64,000 nt of DNA from Xanthomonas sp. 3793. GTDB lineage: Bacteria; Pseudomonadota; Gammaproteobacteria; Xanthomonadales; Xanthomonadaceae. Shown here in pieces: positions 17,556 to 29,900 of this stretch. The notes under the pieces were generated by a model. It made no database searches and was not told where the DNA came from. It saw nothing but the letters and a program-made list of their open reading frames with translations. A program made the translations under genes and the position numbers. The stretch's first letter is position 1, and every line of letters starts with the position of its first letter. The DNA lies in contig NZ_JANTYU010000005.1 in the NCBI RefSeq assembly GCF_024806835.1, forward strand, positions 1 through 64,000, read 5' to 3'.

Positions 17556-18811
17556 GCCTGCAATCTCTCCGCGATCAGGGCCAGCAGTCGGTCGGCCAGT
17601 TCGGTCTTGCTGCTAGTGGGAAATGCGCGCTCGCCGCCCTGCCAATAGGCGGTGGCGGCATTGTTGTCGCTTTCGAAGCCGCCACCGGCGATCCCTACCT
17701 GGTTGGCGATGATCAGGTCCAGCCGCTTGGCCGCCAGCTTGCCACGCGCGTAGTGCTCCACGTCGTGCGTTTCGGCGGCAAAACCGACCACCAGCTTGAG
17801 TGCGCCGGTCTGCGCGGCGACCTCGGACAGGATGTCCGGGGTGCGTACCAGCTCCAGGGTCAGCGTTTCTCCGGTCTTCTTGATCTTCTGTGGGACCACC
17901 CGCTTGGGCGTGTAGTCGGCGACCGCCGCAGCGCCGATGTAGATGTCGGCCGGGAACGCGCCCAGCACCGCATCGCGCATCTGCGCAGCCGAGCGCACAT
18001 CGATGCGCTGCACGCCCACTGGCGTGGTCTGGTGCACCGGCCCGCTGACCAGCACCACCTCCGCGCCCTGGCGCGCGGCGGCGGCGGCCAGCGCATAGCC
18101 CATCTTGCCGCTGCTGCGGTTGCCGACGTAGCGCACCGGGTCCAGGTCTTCGAAGGTCGGGCCGGCGCTGATGACGATGCGCAGGCCCTCCAGTTCGGCG
18201 CTGCTGGGCACGAAGGCCGGCGCAGCAGTGGGCGGAGACGCATCGGCGGCGGCGGTGCCGACCAGCGCCGCAATGATCGCCGCCGGCTCGGCCAGGCGGC
18301 CGGGTCCGGATTCGCCTTCCGCAAGCGGGCCGTCGTCGGGGCCGATCACCGCCACTCCACGCGCGCGCAGGGTCGCCATGTTGGCCTGGGTGGCAGGATG
18401 CAGCCACATGCGGTGGTTCATGGCCGGGGCCACGGTCAGCGGCGCGGTCGTGGCCAGGCACAGCGTGCTGACCAGGTCGTCGGCCAGCCCGTGCGCCAGG
18501 CGCGCGAGCAGATCGGCGGTGGCCGGCGCCACGATCACCCGGTCGGCCCAGCGGGCCAGTTCGATATGCCCCATCGCCTGCTCGGCGGCGCTGTCCCACA
18601 GCGTGGTGCGGGTCGGTTGCCCGGACAGCGCCTGGAAGCTCAGCGGGGTGACGAACTGTTGCGCCCCGCCGGTCATGGCGACCTGCACCTGTGCGCCGGC
18701 GTCGCGCAGGCGACGGACCAGTTCGAGCGATTTGTAAGCGGCAATGCCTCCGCCGACGCACAGCAGCAAACGCTGTCCGTCCAGGGGGCGGGCCTGAGTG
18801 GAGCCGGTCAC
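17552..18811 (-). CDS. coaBC: Bifunctional phosphopantothenoylcysteine decarboxylase/phosphopantothenate-cysteine ligase
   Basis: Performs two steps of coenzyme A synthesis. The 419-residue product has the flavin CoaC domain (about 1-185) with [21 protein letters not shown] and PAMNHRMW. The CoaB domain (about 205-419) has [28 protein letters not shown]. Length and order are normal. It is first in the coaBC-dut-algC operon and divergent from radC, with 96 bases between the two coding regions. Confidence 0.96.
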   Translation of the reverse strand: MTGSTQARPLDGQRLLLCVGGGIAAYKSLELVRRLRDAGAQVQVAMTGGAQQFVTPLSFQALSGQPTRTTLWDSAAEQAMGHIELARWADRVIVAPATADLLARLAHGLADDLVSTLCLATTAPLTVAPAMNHRMWLHPATQANMATLRARGVAVIGPDDGPLAEGESGPGRLAEPAAIIAALVGTAAADASPPTAAPAFVPSSAELEGLRIVISAGPTFEDLDPVRYVGNRSSGKMGYALAAAAARQGAEVVLVSGPVHQTTPVGVQRIDVRSAAQMRDAVLGAFPADIYIGAAAVADYTPKRVVPQKIKKTGETLTLELVRTPDILSEVAAQTGALKLVVGFAAETHDVEHYARGKLAAKRLDLIIANQVGIAGGGFESDNNAATAYWQGGERAFPTSSKTELADRLLALIAERLQA

Positions 18812-18907
18812 GTCGGAGTCGTCCTACGGTTACAAGGACAACTAGATTAGCCGATGCCCCCGTCCGGCCTGATGGGCGTGCGCGATAAGCACCGGCAATC
18901 TCGCCAT

Positions 18908-19594
18908 ATGCACATACATGACTGGCCCACCAACGAACGCCCGCGCGAGAAACTTCTGGCGCGCGGAGCCCCTGCCCTGTCCGATGCGGAGCTGCTGGCG
19001 ATCTTTGTCGGCTCCGGGCTGCGCGGCCAGGACGCGGTCAAGACCGCGCGCGAGCTGCTGCACCGGCACGGGCCGCTGCGCGTGCTGCTGGACCGCCCGG
19101 CCTCGGCCCTGGCGCGCCTGCCTGGCCTGGGCCCGGCCTCGGCCTGCAAGCTCAACGCGGCGCTGGAACTGGCGCACCGCCACCTGATGAGCGGGCTGGA
19201 GCGCGGCGAGGCGCTCAGCGACCCGCCCAGCGTGGGCCGCTATTTTTCGCAGCGGCTGCGCGCACGGACCTACGAGGTGTTCGCGGTACTGTTTCTGGAC
19301 AACCGCCACCGCGCGATCGCCTTCGAGGAAATGTTCACCGGCACCATCGACGGCGCCGACATCCATCCGCGCGAAGTGGTGCGGCGGGCACTGCTGCACA
19401 ACGCCGCGGCGGTGATCGTCGGGCACAACCACCCGTCCGGCAATCCGGAGCCGTCCGAGGCCGACCGCGCCGTCACCCAACGTCTGCTGCAAGGGCTGGA
19501 CCTGGTGGATATTCGCCTGCTGGACCACTTCGTGATCGGCGACGGCCGACCGGTCTCGCTGGCCGAGCGCGGTTGGCTGGACTGGCGCGCCTGA
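18908..19594 (+). CDS. radC: RadC/JAB-domain DNA repair-associated protein
   Basis: The 228-residue RadC protein has an N-terminal helix-hairpin-helix region ([21 protein letters not shown]). A C-terminal JAMM-like domain carries [16 protein letters not shown], with the two His and the Asp of the metal site. Start ATG 18908 ([17 protein letters not shown]) matches the family; an open frame upstream to 18854 also exists. Its biochemical role is unsettled despite the historical repair name. Confidence 0.93.
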   Translation: MHIHDWPTNERPREKLLARGAPALSDAELLAIFVGSGLRGQDAVKTARELLHRHGPLRVLLDRPASALARLPGLGPASACKLNAALELAHRHLMSGLERGEALSDPPSVGRYFSQRLRARTYEVFAVLFLDNRHRAIAFEEMFTGTIDGADIHPREVVRRALLHNAAAVIVGHNHPSGNPEPSEADRAVTQRLLQGLDLVDIRLLDHFVIGDGRPVSLAERGWLDWRA

Positions 19595-19889
19595 TGCCCT
19601 ATCGGAAGCGATGCCATCCGGGTAGCTGCCGTGGTCAGCCGGGGCGATGGCGCGCGGTGCCGGGGCAGCGGCGTGCGATGATCAGCCAATCCGGACGCGA
19701 AGCAGCCTGTGCCACGGGTGAGCCACAGCGCACGGCATCTGCCGGCGGCAAACACCGGCCGCGCTCGCCCGGCCGTCGCGCGGCATCTGGGTGGATCGGG
19801 TCACACCGCCGCGCCGACCTGAACCATCGGCCGGACCGTGTGCCGCGCGGTCGGGTAAAATCGCTGGTTTGGTTCCAAGCAGATCCCAC
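19595..19889. other. Intergenic region upstream of argS
   Basis: About 295 bases with no coding pattern. TAAAAT at about 19856-19861 could be an argS -10 box, but no good -35 hexamer stands at the right distance. Confidence 0.35.
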
Positions 19890-21578
19890 GTGAAAGCCCT
19901 ACTCCGCGCACTGATCGGCCAAGGCATCGAAGCCTTGCGCGCCAACGGCACCCTGCCCGCCGACACCCTGCCGCCGGATTTTGTGGTCGAGCGACCCAAG
20001 ACACGCGAACATGGCGACTTCGCCACCAATGCCGCGATGCTGTTGGCCAAGCCCGCGCGCAGCAATCCGCGCGCCCTGGCGCAGGCGCTGGTGGCCGCAT
20101 TGCCGGCCAGCGAGGATGTGGCCAAGGTGGAGATCGCCGGGCCCGGCTTCATCAACTTCCATCTGGCGCCCACCGCGTACCAGCGCGAGGTGGCCCATGT
20201 GATCAAGCAGGGCAACGACTACGGTCGCGGCCTGGCCGGCAACGGCCGCTCGGTCGGGGTGGAATACGTTTCGGCCAATCCCACCGGCCCGCTGCATGTC
20301 GGCCATGGCCGCGCTGCGGCGATCGGCGACAGCCTGGCGCGTGTGCTCGATGCCAATGGCTGGAACGTCAAGCGCGAGTTCTATTACAACGATGCCGGCG
20401 TGCAGATCGAGAACCTGGCGCTGTCGGTGCAGGCGCGCGCGCAGGGGCTCACCCCCGACAGCGAGGGCTGGCCGGAAAACGGCTACCGCGGCGACTACAT
20501 CGCCGATGTGGCCAACGCCTACCTGGCAGGCGACACCGTCGACCTGGAAGGCCACCTGGTCTCCGGCACCAAGGATCCGGCCGACCTGGAATCGATCCGC
20601 CGCTTTGCGGTGGCGTATCTGCGCAACGAGCAGAACCACGACCTGGCCGCGTTCCGCGTCGACTTCGATATCTATTTCCTGGAAAGCTCGCTGTACAAGG
20701 ACGGCAAGGTCGAAGAAGCGGTGCAGAAGCTGATCGCCTCCGGCCATACCTACGAGGAAGGCGGCGCGTTGTGGCTGAAGTCCACCGACTTCGGCGACGA
20801 CAAGGACCGCGTCATGCGCAAGTCCGACGGCACCTACACCTACTTCGTGCCGGACGTGGCCTATCACCTGACCAAGTGGCAGCGCGGCTATGAGCGCGCG
20901 ATCACCGAACTGGGCGCCGACCACCACGGCTCGCTGACGCGCGTGCGCGCCGGCCTGCAAGCGCTGGAGCTGGGCATCCCGCAGGGCTGGCCGGAATACG
21001 TGCTGCACCAGATGGTCACGGTGATGCGTGGCGGCGAGGAAGTGAAGCTGTCCAAGCGTGCCGGCAGCTACGTCACCTTGCGCGACCTGATCGAAGAGAC
21101 CAGCGCCGATGCGGTGCGCTGGTTCCTGATCGCGCGCAAGCCCGATTCGCAGCTCACCTTCGACATCGACCTGGCCCGCGCGCAGAGCAACGACAACCCG
21201 GTGTTCTACGTGCAGTACGCGCATGCACGGGTGTGCAGCGTGCTGCGCCAGGCGCAGGAAAAGGGCTTCAAGTACGAGCAGGCCAACGGTCTTGCACAGC
21301 TCGCTCGGCTGGACGACGAGCATTCGCTCAACGTGATGCTGGAGCTGTCGCGCTATACGGAAGTGGTGGAAATCGCCGGCCAGGCACTGGAGCCGTACCA
21401 GATCGCGCAGTACCTGCGTGAATTGGCGCATGCCTTCCACACGTGGTATCACAACACCAAGCTGTTGGTGGACGATGCCGCAGAGCGCGACGCCAAACTC
21501 ACCCTCGCCGTCGCGACCCAGCAGGTGCTTGCCAACGGCCTGGAGTTGCTCGGCGTCAGCGCCCCGGAAAAGATGTAG
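19890..21578 (+). CDS. argS: Arginyl-tRNA synthetase
   Basis: Charges tRNA-Arg. The 562-residue class I enzyme has an N-terminal additional domain, the HIGH-type [17 protein letters not shown] at about 127-143, a [10 protein letters not shown] segment in the KMSKS position and a DALR anticodon-binding C-terminus ([21 protein letters not shown]). Translation probably starts at GTG 19890 ([16 protein letters not shown]), which fits the family. The frame is open upstream but not family-like. Confidence 0.96.
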   Translation: MKALLRALIGQGIEALRANGTLPADTLPPDFVVERPKTREHGDFATNAAMLLAKPARSNPRALAQALVAALPASEDVAKVEIAGPGFINFHLAPTAYQREVAHVIKQGNDYGRGLAGNGRSVGVEYVSANPTGPLHVGHGRAAAIGDSLARVLDANGWNVKREFYYNDAGVQIENLALSVQARAQGLTPDSEGWPENGYRGDYIADVANAYLAGDTVDLEGHLVSGTKDPADLESIRRFAVAYLRNEQNHDLAAFRVDFDIYFLESSLYKDGKVEEAVQKLIASGHTYEEGGALWLKSTDFGDDKDRVMRKSDGTYTYFVPDVAYHLTKWQRGYERAITELGADHHGSLTRVRAGLQALELGIPQGWPEYVLHQMVTVMRGGEEVKLSKRAGSYVTLRDLIEETSADAVRWFLIARKPDSQLTFDIDLARAQSNDNPVFYVQYAHARVCSVLRQAQEKGFKYEQANGLAQLARLDDEHSLNVMLELSRYTEVVEIAGQALEPYQIAQYLRELAHAFHTWYHNTKLLVDDAAERDAKLTLAVATQQVLANGLELLGVSAPEKM

Positions 21579-21746
21579 TCACTGCAAGCAACCGGGCAGG
21601 CGTGGAGCGCACGCCTGCCTGCGCGGTCAGCGGCGGCCTCCCCCCCCCGCGCGTCCGTTGCGCCGCCCAAGGCAGACGCAGCGGCAGCGATCGCCGCACC
21701 AAGCCGGGCGCACCGCCCGCAACGACACGATTCGGAGAAGTGGTAG

Positions 21747-24078
<2,332 letters not shown>

Positions 24079-24205
24079 CGATGGCCTGCAACGCCAATGC
24101 CCCGGTCGCGCCGCGATCCGATGGTGGGTTGGTCGGCGCGTGGGCAGATTGCGCAGCATCCAAGCTCGGTGCGGCCCTGCAACCGGCGCACCGCCAGGGA
24201 TGACG

Positions 24206-24232
24206 AAAACGCCGCGCATTGCGCGGCGTTTT
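24206..24232. terminator. Bidirectional intrinsic terminator
   Basis: AAAACGCCGCGC-ATT-GCGCGGCGTTTT gives a perfect 12-bp stem with a three-base loop and T-runs on both strands. It lies between the convergent SDR and acyltransferase genes and can end transcription from both sides. Confidence 0.85.
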
Positions 24233-24243
24233 GCTTTGCCCGG

Positions 24244-25371
24244 TCAGCCGCGACCGGCGGCAGTCAACGGCCGCGGGGCTGGCCGCAGCAGCTTGTCGCG
24301 CAGTTGCAGGAACGGGCGCTCCACCACGTAATGCAACAGCGCGCCGCCCAGCACTGCCGCCAGGCCATACACCGCAAAGGCCAGCACGCCCCGCCCCTCC
24401 AGCGCCGGGCCGAACCATCCCTGGGTGAGATGGAACACGGCCTTGTGGGTCAGATACAGGCTGTAGGAGATGGCTGCCAGCCAAGCCGCGCCCGGCACGC
24501 GCAAACCGCCAAGCACACCGCTACTGGCGGTGCCGGCGAGCACCAGCAAGGCCAGTCCCAGCGACAGCACCGGCCAGCCCACCGCATTGCCGATCAGGCC
24601 GGTGCGCTCGCGGAACAGCCACAGTGCCAGCGCCAGAATCGCCACGCCGGCACACAGAATGGCGTTGCCGTGCTGCTGCAGCCGTTGCCACAGCGCGGGG
24701 CGAAACACCTTCAGCACCGCCAGTACGACACCGGCCAGCAGGCCGTCCAGACGATTCCAGGTCGGGTAGTAGATGTCTTCGATAAACCAGTTGCGCTGCA
24801 GACCTAGGCCAGCGCTGTCCAGGGCAGTGTTGTGCAACCAGAAGCCGGCGCGCAGCGCGATGCCCGCGATTACCACCGCCATGCACAGCATCACAAACCG
24901 CGCTGCAGAAGGTCGACGCAGCAGCAGCGTCGCCAGCAACGGAAACACCAGATAGAAATGTTCTTCCACGCACAGCGACCAGGCGTGCGAGAACGCGGCA
25001 TCACGGCCGTAGTCGACGAACAGGTTCAGGGTGAAGGTGACGAACATCCACCACGGCGCCAACCCGGGCGACTCGCGAAAATCCGGCCACACCATGTAGA
25101 TCACCAGCACCAGCAAGAACGCCGGCAGGATGCGCAACGCGCGGCGCAGATAGAACTCCTTGAAATCCAGGCGTTGCCCGCGCGCCAGCGGCCTCAGCAC
25201 CTGCGTGCCGATCAAAAACCCGCTGAGCACGAAGAACAGGTCCACCCCCATCCAGCCATAGCGCGACAGCCATGCCCAGTCCGGCCCCAGCCCACCGACC
25301 ACAAACGAATGGAACAGCATCACCCAGACGATGGCGATACCACGCAGCAGGTCCAGGGCGGGATAGCGCAT
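24244..25371 (-). CDS. Acyltransferase family 3 membrane protein
   Basis: A 375-residue integral membrane O-acyltransferase. It has the family start LRGIAIVWVMLFHSFV (with the conserved Arg and His), GVDLFFVLSGFLIG, FYLRRALRILP and HAWSLCVEEHFYLVFP (catalytic region), then about eight further membrane segments. Such enzymes add acetyl or acyl groups to exported sugars. Start ATG 25371 is family-like; upstream codons to 25509 are not. It follows the NRPS and glycosyltransferase genes on the same strand after a 263-base gap, so it may modify their product or act independently. Confidence 0.88.
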   Translation of the reverse strand: MRYPALDLLRGIAIVWVMLFHSFVVGGLGPDWAWLSRYGWMGVDLFFVLSGFLIGTQVLRPLARGQRLDFKEFYLRRALRILPAFLLVLVIYMVWPDFRESPGLAPWWMFVTFTLNLFVDYGRDAAFSHAWSLCVEEHFYLVFPLLATLLLRRPSAARFVMLCMAVVIAGIALRAGFWLHNTALDSAGLGLQRNWFIEDIYYPTWNRLDGLLAGVVLAVLKVFRPALWQRLQQHGNAILCAGVAILALALWLFRERTGLIGNAVGWPVLSLGLALLVLAGTASSGVLGGLRVPGAAWLAAISYSLYLTHKAVFHLTQGWFGPALEGRGVLAFAVYGLAAVLGGALLHYVVERPFLQLRDKLLRPAPRPLTAAGRG

Positions 25372-25634
25372 AGGGGCGATCGGCAATGAGGAAGACCGAT
25401 TGTGCCGTATGCCCCACGCCCATGCGCAGGTTGCGCGCACCCGTCTGGAGGTAGGCAACGCACGCTCAGAGAACCAGCGTGTGCCAGTGACACGTGCCGC
25501 AACGAGCACCGGCTGTGCGGCCTGACGGCGAGCGCGGCGTTGTGTTGGCCGCGCTTACCCGCTGGCGCATGCATGACACTGCCCCGTCGGCGGGCACGCC
25601 GCGCGCCGCTGAGGCCGACACGGCACTCCCGGCC

Positions 25635-26966
25635 TCAGGCCACCGCCGCCTGCTCGATTCGTGTCATCCGCGCGCCTGGATGCAACAGCCCCCACGCTTC
25701 CAGTTGATCGACTGCGCTGCGCACGCCGTCTTCGTCGCGGATGCGCTGGCCCAGCGCGCGTGCCGCCGCACGCATGGCCGGGGCACTGGCCTGGCGCAAT
25801 GCCTCGGCCAGCGTCTCCGGCTGCAAGCCGGCACGCACCAGGGCCGGTGGCGCCACGCCACGTCGTGCCAGGCAGTGCGCCCAGAACGGTTGGTCGTAGC
25901 CGAACGGCAACACCACCGACGGAATCCCGGCCGTGAGCGCAGCACCGGTGGTGCCGGCGCCGCCGTGGTGCACGGCAGCGGTCACCCGTGGAAACAACCA
26001 ATCGTGCGGCGCTTGGTCCAGATGGAAGAAACGCCCGGCGTCATCCGCAGCGGCGGTGTCGGCGGTTTCCAGCCCGCCCCAGCCACTGGCCAGCAAGGCG
26101 CGTTGCCCGGTCAGGCGCACGGCGGCCTTGACCGTGGCGGTGAGCTGCACCGCATCGCGGCTGGTCATGCTGCCGAAGCCGATATACAACGGCGGCGGCC
26201 CGGCCTGCAGAAACGCCTGCAATGCGGCAGGCGGTTGCCATTGCGGCTGCGGCAGTTGCCAGAATCCGCAGACCTGCGCGCTTTGCGGCCAGTCCGGCGG
26301 ACGAGGGCACAGCTGCGCGCTGTAACCGTAGATCACACGCAGCGCACTGCGGTCCGGGCCGCGCCATGGATACGCCGGCAACCCCAGCGCCGGCCGCACG
26401 ATATCGTTAAGCGCCGGGCGCATTAGCTGCCAGCCGGCAAACCGCACCGCGTGGTGCAAGGCCACGCTCACCCGCCCGGGCAGACGCACGTTGGGCATCA
26501 CCATCAACGGCAGATGGCGCGAGGCCGTGAGCGGTTGCAGCTGTGCAAAGCACACCGGCACCCCATAGGCCTGACCCAGGCTATGCGCAAGGAAACTTGC
26601 GCTGCCCACGCCCAGGATCAAGCCGGCATCGGCGCACGCCGCCCGGCCCTGCTCTGCCCAGTCGCGTGCCCAGCTCAGCAGCTGTGCGCGCAGGGTGCCC
26701 CAGATACCGCGCCAGCCGCCACGCATTTCTGCAACGTCCGGGTTGCCCTGCAGCAACTTCTGGTGGTCGCCGCTGAGCGGGAAAAACTCCAGCCCGTTGG
26801 CGCGAATCAATGCCTCGAAGTTGGTGCTGGTCAGTACCCGCACCGGGTAACCGCGCTGCTGCAGACCGCGGCCCAGTGCGATGATCGGGCGCACATCGCC
26901 GTGCGTGCCCAGGGTGGCGATGACGACCGGGCGGTTGGCTGCAGCCGAAGCGAGAGACTCAGGCAT
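25635..26966 (-). CDS. Family 1 glycosyltransferase (UGT/sterol glucosyltransferase type)
   Basis: A 443-residue GT-B enzyme. It starts with VVIATLGTHGDVRPIIALGRGLQQRG (acceptor-domain glycine loop) and carries LYIGFGSMTSRD plus the donor site VTAAVHHGGAGTTGAALTAGIP. These are hallmarks of macrolide, antibiotic and sterol glycosyltransferases. The start overlaps the end of the NRPS gene by 8 bases (26959-26966). The pair is therefore translationally linked, and the likely acceptor is the NRPS product or a related lipid. Donor sugar unknown. Confidence 0.9.
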   Translation of the reverse strand: MPESLASAAANRPVVIATLGTHGDVRPIIALGRGLQQRGYPVRVLTSTNFEALIRANGLEFFPLSGDHQKLLQGNPDVAEMRGGWRGIWGTLRAQLLSWARDWAEQGRAACADAGLILGVGSASFLAHSLGQAYGVPVCFAQLQPLTASRHLPLMVMPNVRLPGRVSVALHHAVRFAGWQLMRPALNDIVRPALGLPAYPWRGPDRSALRVIYGYSAQLCPRPPDWPQSAQVCGFWQLPQPQWQPPAALQAFLQAGPPPLYIGFGSMTSRDAVQLTATVKAAVRLTGQRALLASGWGGLETADTAAADDAGRFFHLDQAPHDWLFPRVTAAVHHGGAGTTGAALTAGIPSVVLPFGYDQPFWAHCLARRGVAPPALVRAGLQPETLAEALRQASAPAMRAAARALGQRIRDEDGVRSAVDQLEAWGLLHPGARMTRIEQAAVA

Positions 26967-29900
26967 ATTCGGCTACCCCGTCGTTGGCACTGGCGCTGGC
27001 GATGCTGGCATCGCGCTGCGGCACCTGTGCAGTGGCCTGGTGCAGCAGCGCACACAGCGTTGCCGAGTGCGCGGCCGACAGCATCGAATGATGATCGCTG
27101 TCCAGGGCGTGCAGATGCAGCGTGCGCACATACGGACGCCATGCCTGCGGCCGGTAATCCACCCATTGCGCCTCGTCGCCGCCGGAGCTCATACGCACGC
27201 TGGCTTCGACGAACAGCACATCCTGGTTCAATGTGCGCGGCCGGTGACGCCGCGCCAGGTGCAGGTGATGCTGGGTCACTGCGCCCAGGTCGTCCAGCAG
27301 CGTGGGGCGCTGCTTCAGCAACTGCTGCACCGCCGGCAAGGTGGTCAAGCCGTAGTGATCGCACAACAGGCTGGCCAGCTGAGCCACGGTGGTCGGCATC
27401 GGTTGGTCGTGCGCCAGCGTCAGCCCGAGCGCATGTACCGATGCACGTACGTTTTCCGCTTCGGGCAGCGCGGCGGCCTGTTCCAGATGCGGGTAGCTGT
27501 CGAGCATCGCCAGCAACTCGACCTGTTCGCCCAGGTCATGCAATTCGGCGGCCATGGCGTGCGCGATCAGGCCGCCCAGCGACCAGCCCATCAAGCGATA
27601 CGGGCCATGCGGCTGCACGCTGCGCAGACGCGCCAGATAATCGCGGGCGATCGCTTCGATGCTTTCCGGACGGTGCTGCGGGTCGCTCAATGCCGGCGAC
27701 TGCAATGCGTACACCGGCCACTGCGGATCGAGCTGGCCAAGCAGGGTGAGATACGACCAGCCCAGGCCGATGACTGGATGGATGCAGAACAACGGCGTGA
27801 CGCCCGCGCTGCCTGCGCGCATCGGCAACAGCACGCTCAGCGGGTCGTTGGGTACCTGCGCGCTGCGTTTGATCACCTCCGACAGGCCGGCAATCGTCGG
27901 CGCATGGAACAGCGCGCCCAGCGGCAGCTCCACGCCGAACAGTTGCGGGAAGCGTGCCGCCATCTCTGCCGCCCGTAGCGAATCGCCACCGAGCTCGAAG
28001 AAGTTGTCGTCCACCCCCACCACCTCGATGCCCAGCACCTCCTGCAGCAGGGCCGCCAGTTGATGTTCGAGTGCATCGCGCGGCGCCACATGCGCACGCT
28101 TGGGTAACGCGCCCGGCGCGGGCAAGGCGCGGCGATCCAGCTTGCCATTGGCCGTCAGCGGCAACGCGGGCAGTGGCATCCACAGGCTGGGAATCATCGA
28201 GGCCGGCAGACGCTGTTGCAGATGGGCGCGCAGCAACTCGCTCGATGGCGTGTTGCCATGCTTGCCCACCACGTAGGCGAGCAGTTGCACGGCGTTGTCG
28301 CCATCGTTGTGCGCAACCACCGCCACCTGCGCCACTTGCGCATGCAGCAGCAATGCATTTTCGATTTCCGCCGGCTCCACGCGGTGGCCGCGGATCTTCA
28401 ATTGCGCATCGGCGCGGCCGATGAATTCCAGCAGGCCGTCGCGACGCTGACGTACGCGGTCGCCGGTGCGGTACATGGTGCTGCCGTCGTCGGCGAACGG
28501 GTCGCGCAGGAAACGCTCGCTGGTGAGCTGGCGCTTGCCGCGATAGCCCTTGGCCACGCCGGCACCGCCGATGTATAGCTCACCGATCGCACCGGTCGGC
28601 AACGGCTGCCGCTGCGCATCCAGCACATAGACGCGTGTGTTGAGCAGCGGCCTGCCGATTGGCGGCGCGGCCGCATCGGTCAACTGCAGCGGCATGATGG
28701 TCGACCAGATGGTGGTTTCGGTCGGCCCGTACAACTGGGTCAGGCGCCCGACCCGGCTCAATAATTGCGTCGCCAACTCGGGCACCAGGGCCTCGCCACC
28801 GACCAGGGCATGGATGCGATCCAGCGCCAGATCCTGATTGGCCAGCAGGATGCGCCACAGCGACGGCGTGGCCTGCACCAGGCTGATCTGCTCGTAGACG
28901 ATCAGGCGCGACAGACTGCGCGGATCGTGACTGATGCCGGCCGGTGCGATGACCACGCGCGCGCCCACCAGCAATGGCAGATACAGCTCCAGCCCGGCGA
29001 TGTCGAAGGTGATGGTGGTGACCGCCAGCACGCGGTCGCGCGGACGCAAGGCCAGCTCGTGTTCCATCGCATGCAGGAAATTGAACAGGTTTCGATGGCT
29101 GATCTCCACGCCCTTGGGCGTGCCGGTGGAGCCGGAGGTGTACAGCACGTACGCCGTCCCATCCGGAGTCGCCCTTGGGGGGATCGCGGCCGGCAGCTGC
29201 GCCGGGCGCGGGTCCAGCCAGACCATGCCGCCAAGCAGATAGCGCTCGCACAATGCCGGCTCGCAGACCAGCGCAATCGCACCGGAATCGTTGAGCATCT
29301 GCCGATTGCGCGCCGCCGGGCTTTCCGGGTCCAGCGGCAGGTAGGCCGCGCCGCTCCACATGATGGCCAGCAAGGCCACCAACAGATGCTCGCTGCGCGG
29401 CAACGCGACAGCGACCACATCGCCAGGGCGCACCCCATCGGCCACCCATTGCGCAGCGATCCGCGAGGCGAGCTCGCACAGCGTGGCGTAGTCCAGGGTG
29501 CGGTTTTCGTATTGCACGACAACGGCCGCAGGCATGATCTCGGCACGCTGCAACATGCCGTGCAACAACGTGGCCGGTTCCGGCAGCGTTGCGGCGGTGT
29601 GATTCCAGGTGTGCAGCAACCGGTGGCGCTCTTGCTCGCCCAGCACGTCCACTTCACCCAGCGCGCATTCCGGGTTTGCCAGCACGGCATCGGCCAGATG
29701 GGTCAGGCGACGGCAGTGTTCGGCCAGCTCGTCGCTGTCGTACAACGCCGGATTGGCGTCCAGATCGAAGCGCAGGGCCGCGCCGTCGCCACGCTCGTAG
29801 CAAAAAATGGTCAGATCGTCGGCCGGGCCGTTGCACAGGTTATGCGGTATCGCGTACGCCTCGCCAAAGCGCAGCGCGTAATCGAAGGCTTCGATATTGA

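Noticed and set aside
19885..19895. CACGTGAAA at the argS start as a parS half site
   Set aside because: Only one arm resembles parS (TGTTTCACGTGAAACA) and the word is explained by the GTG start codon of argS.
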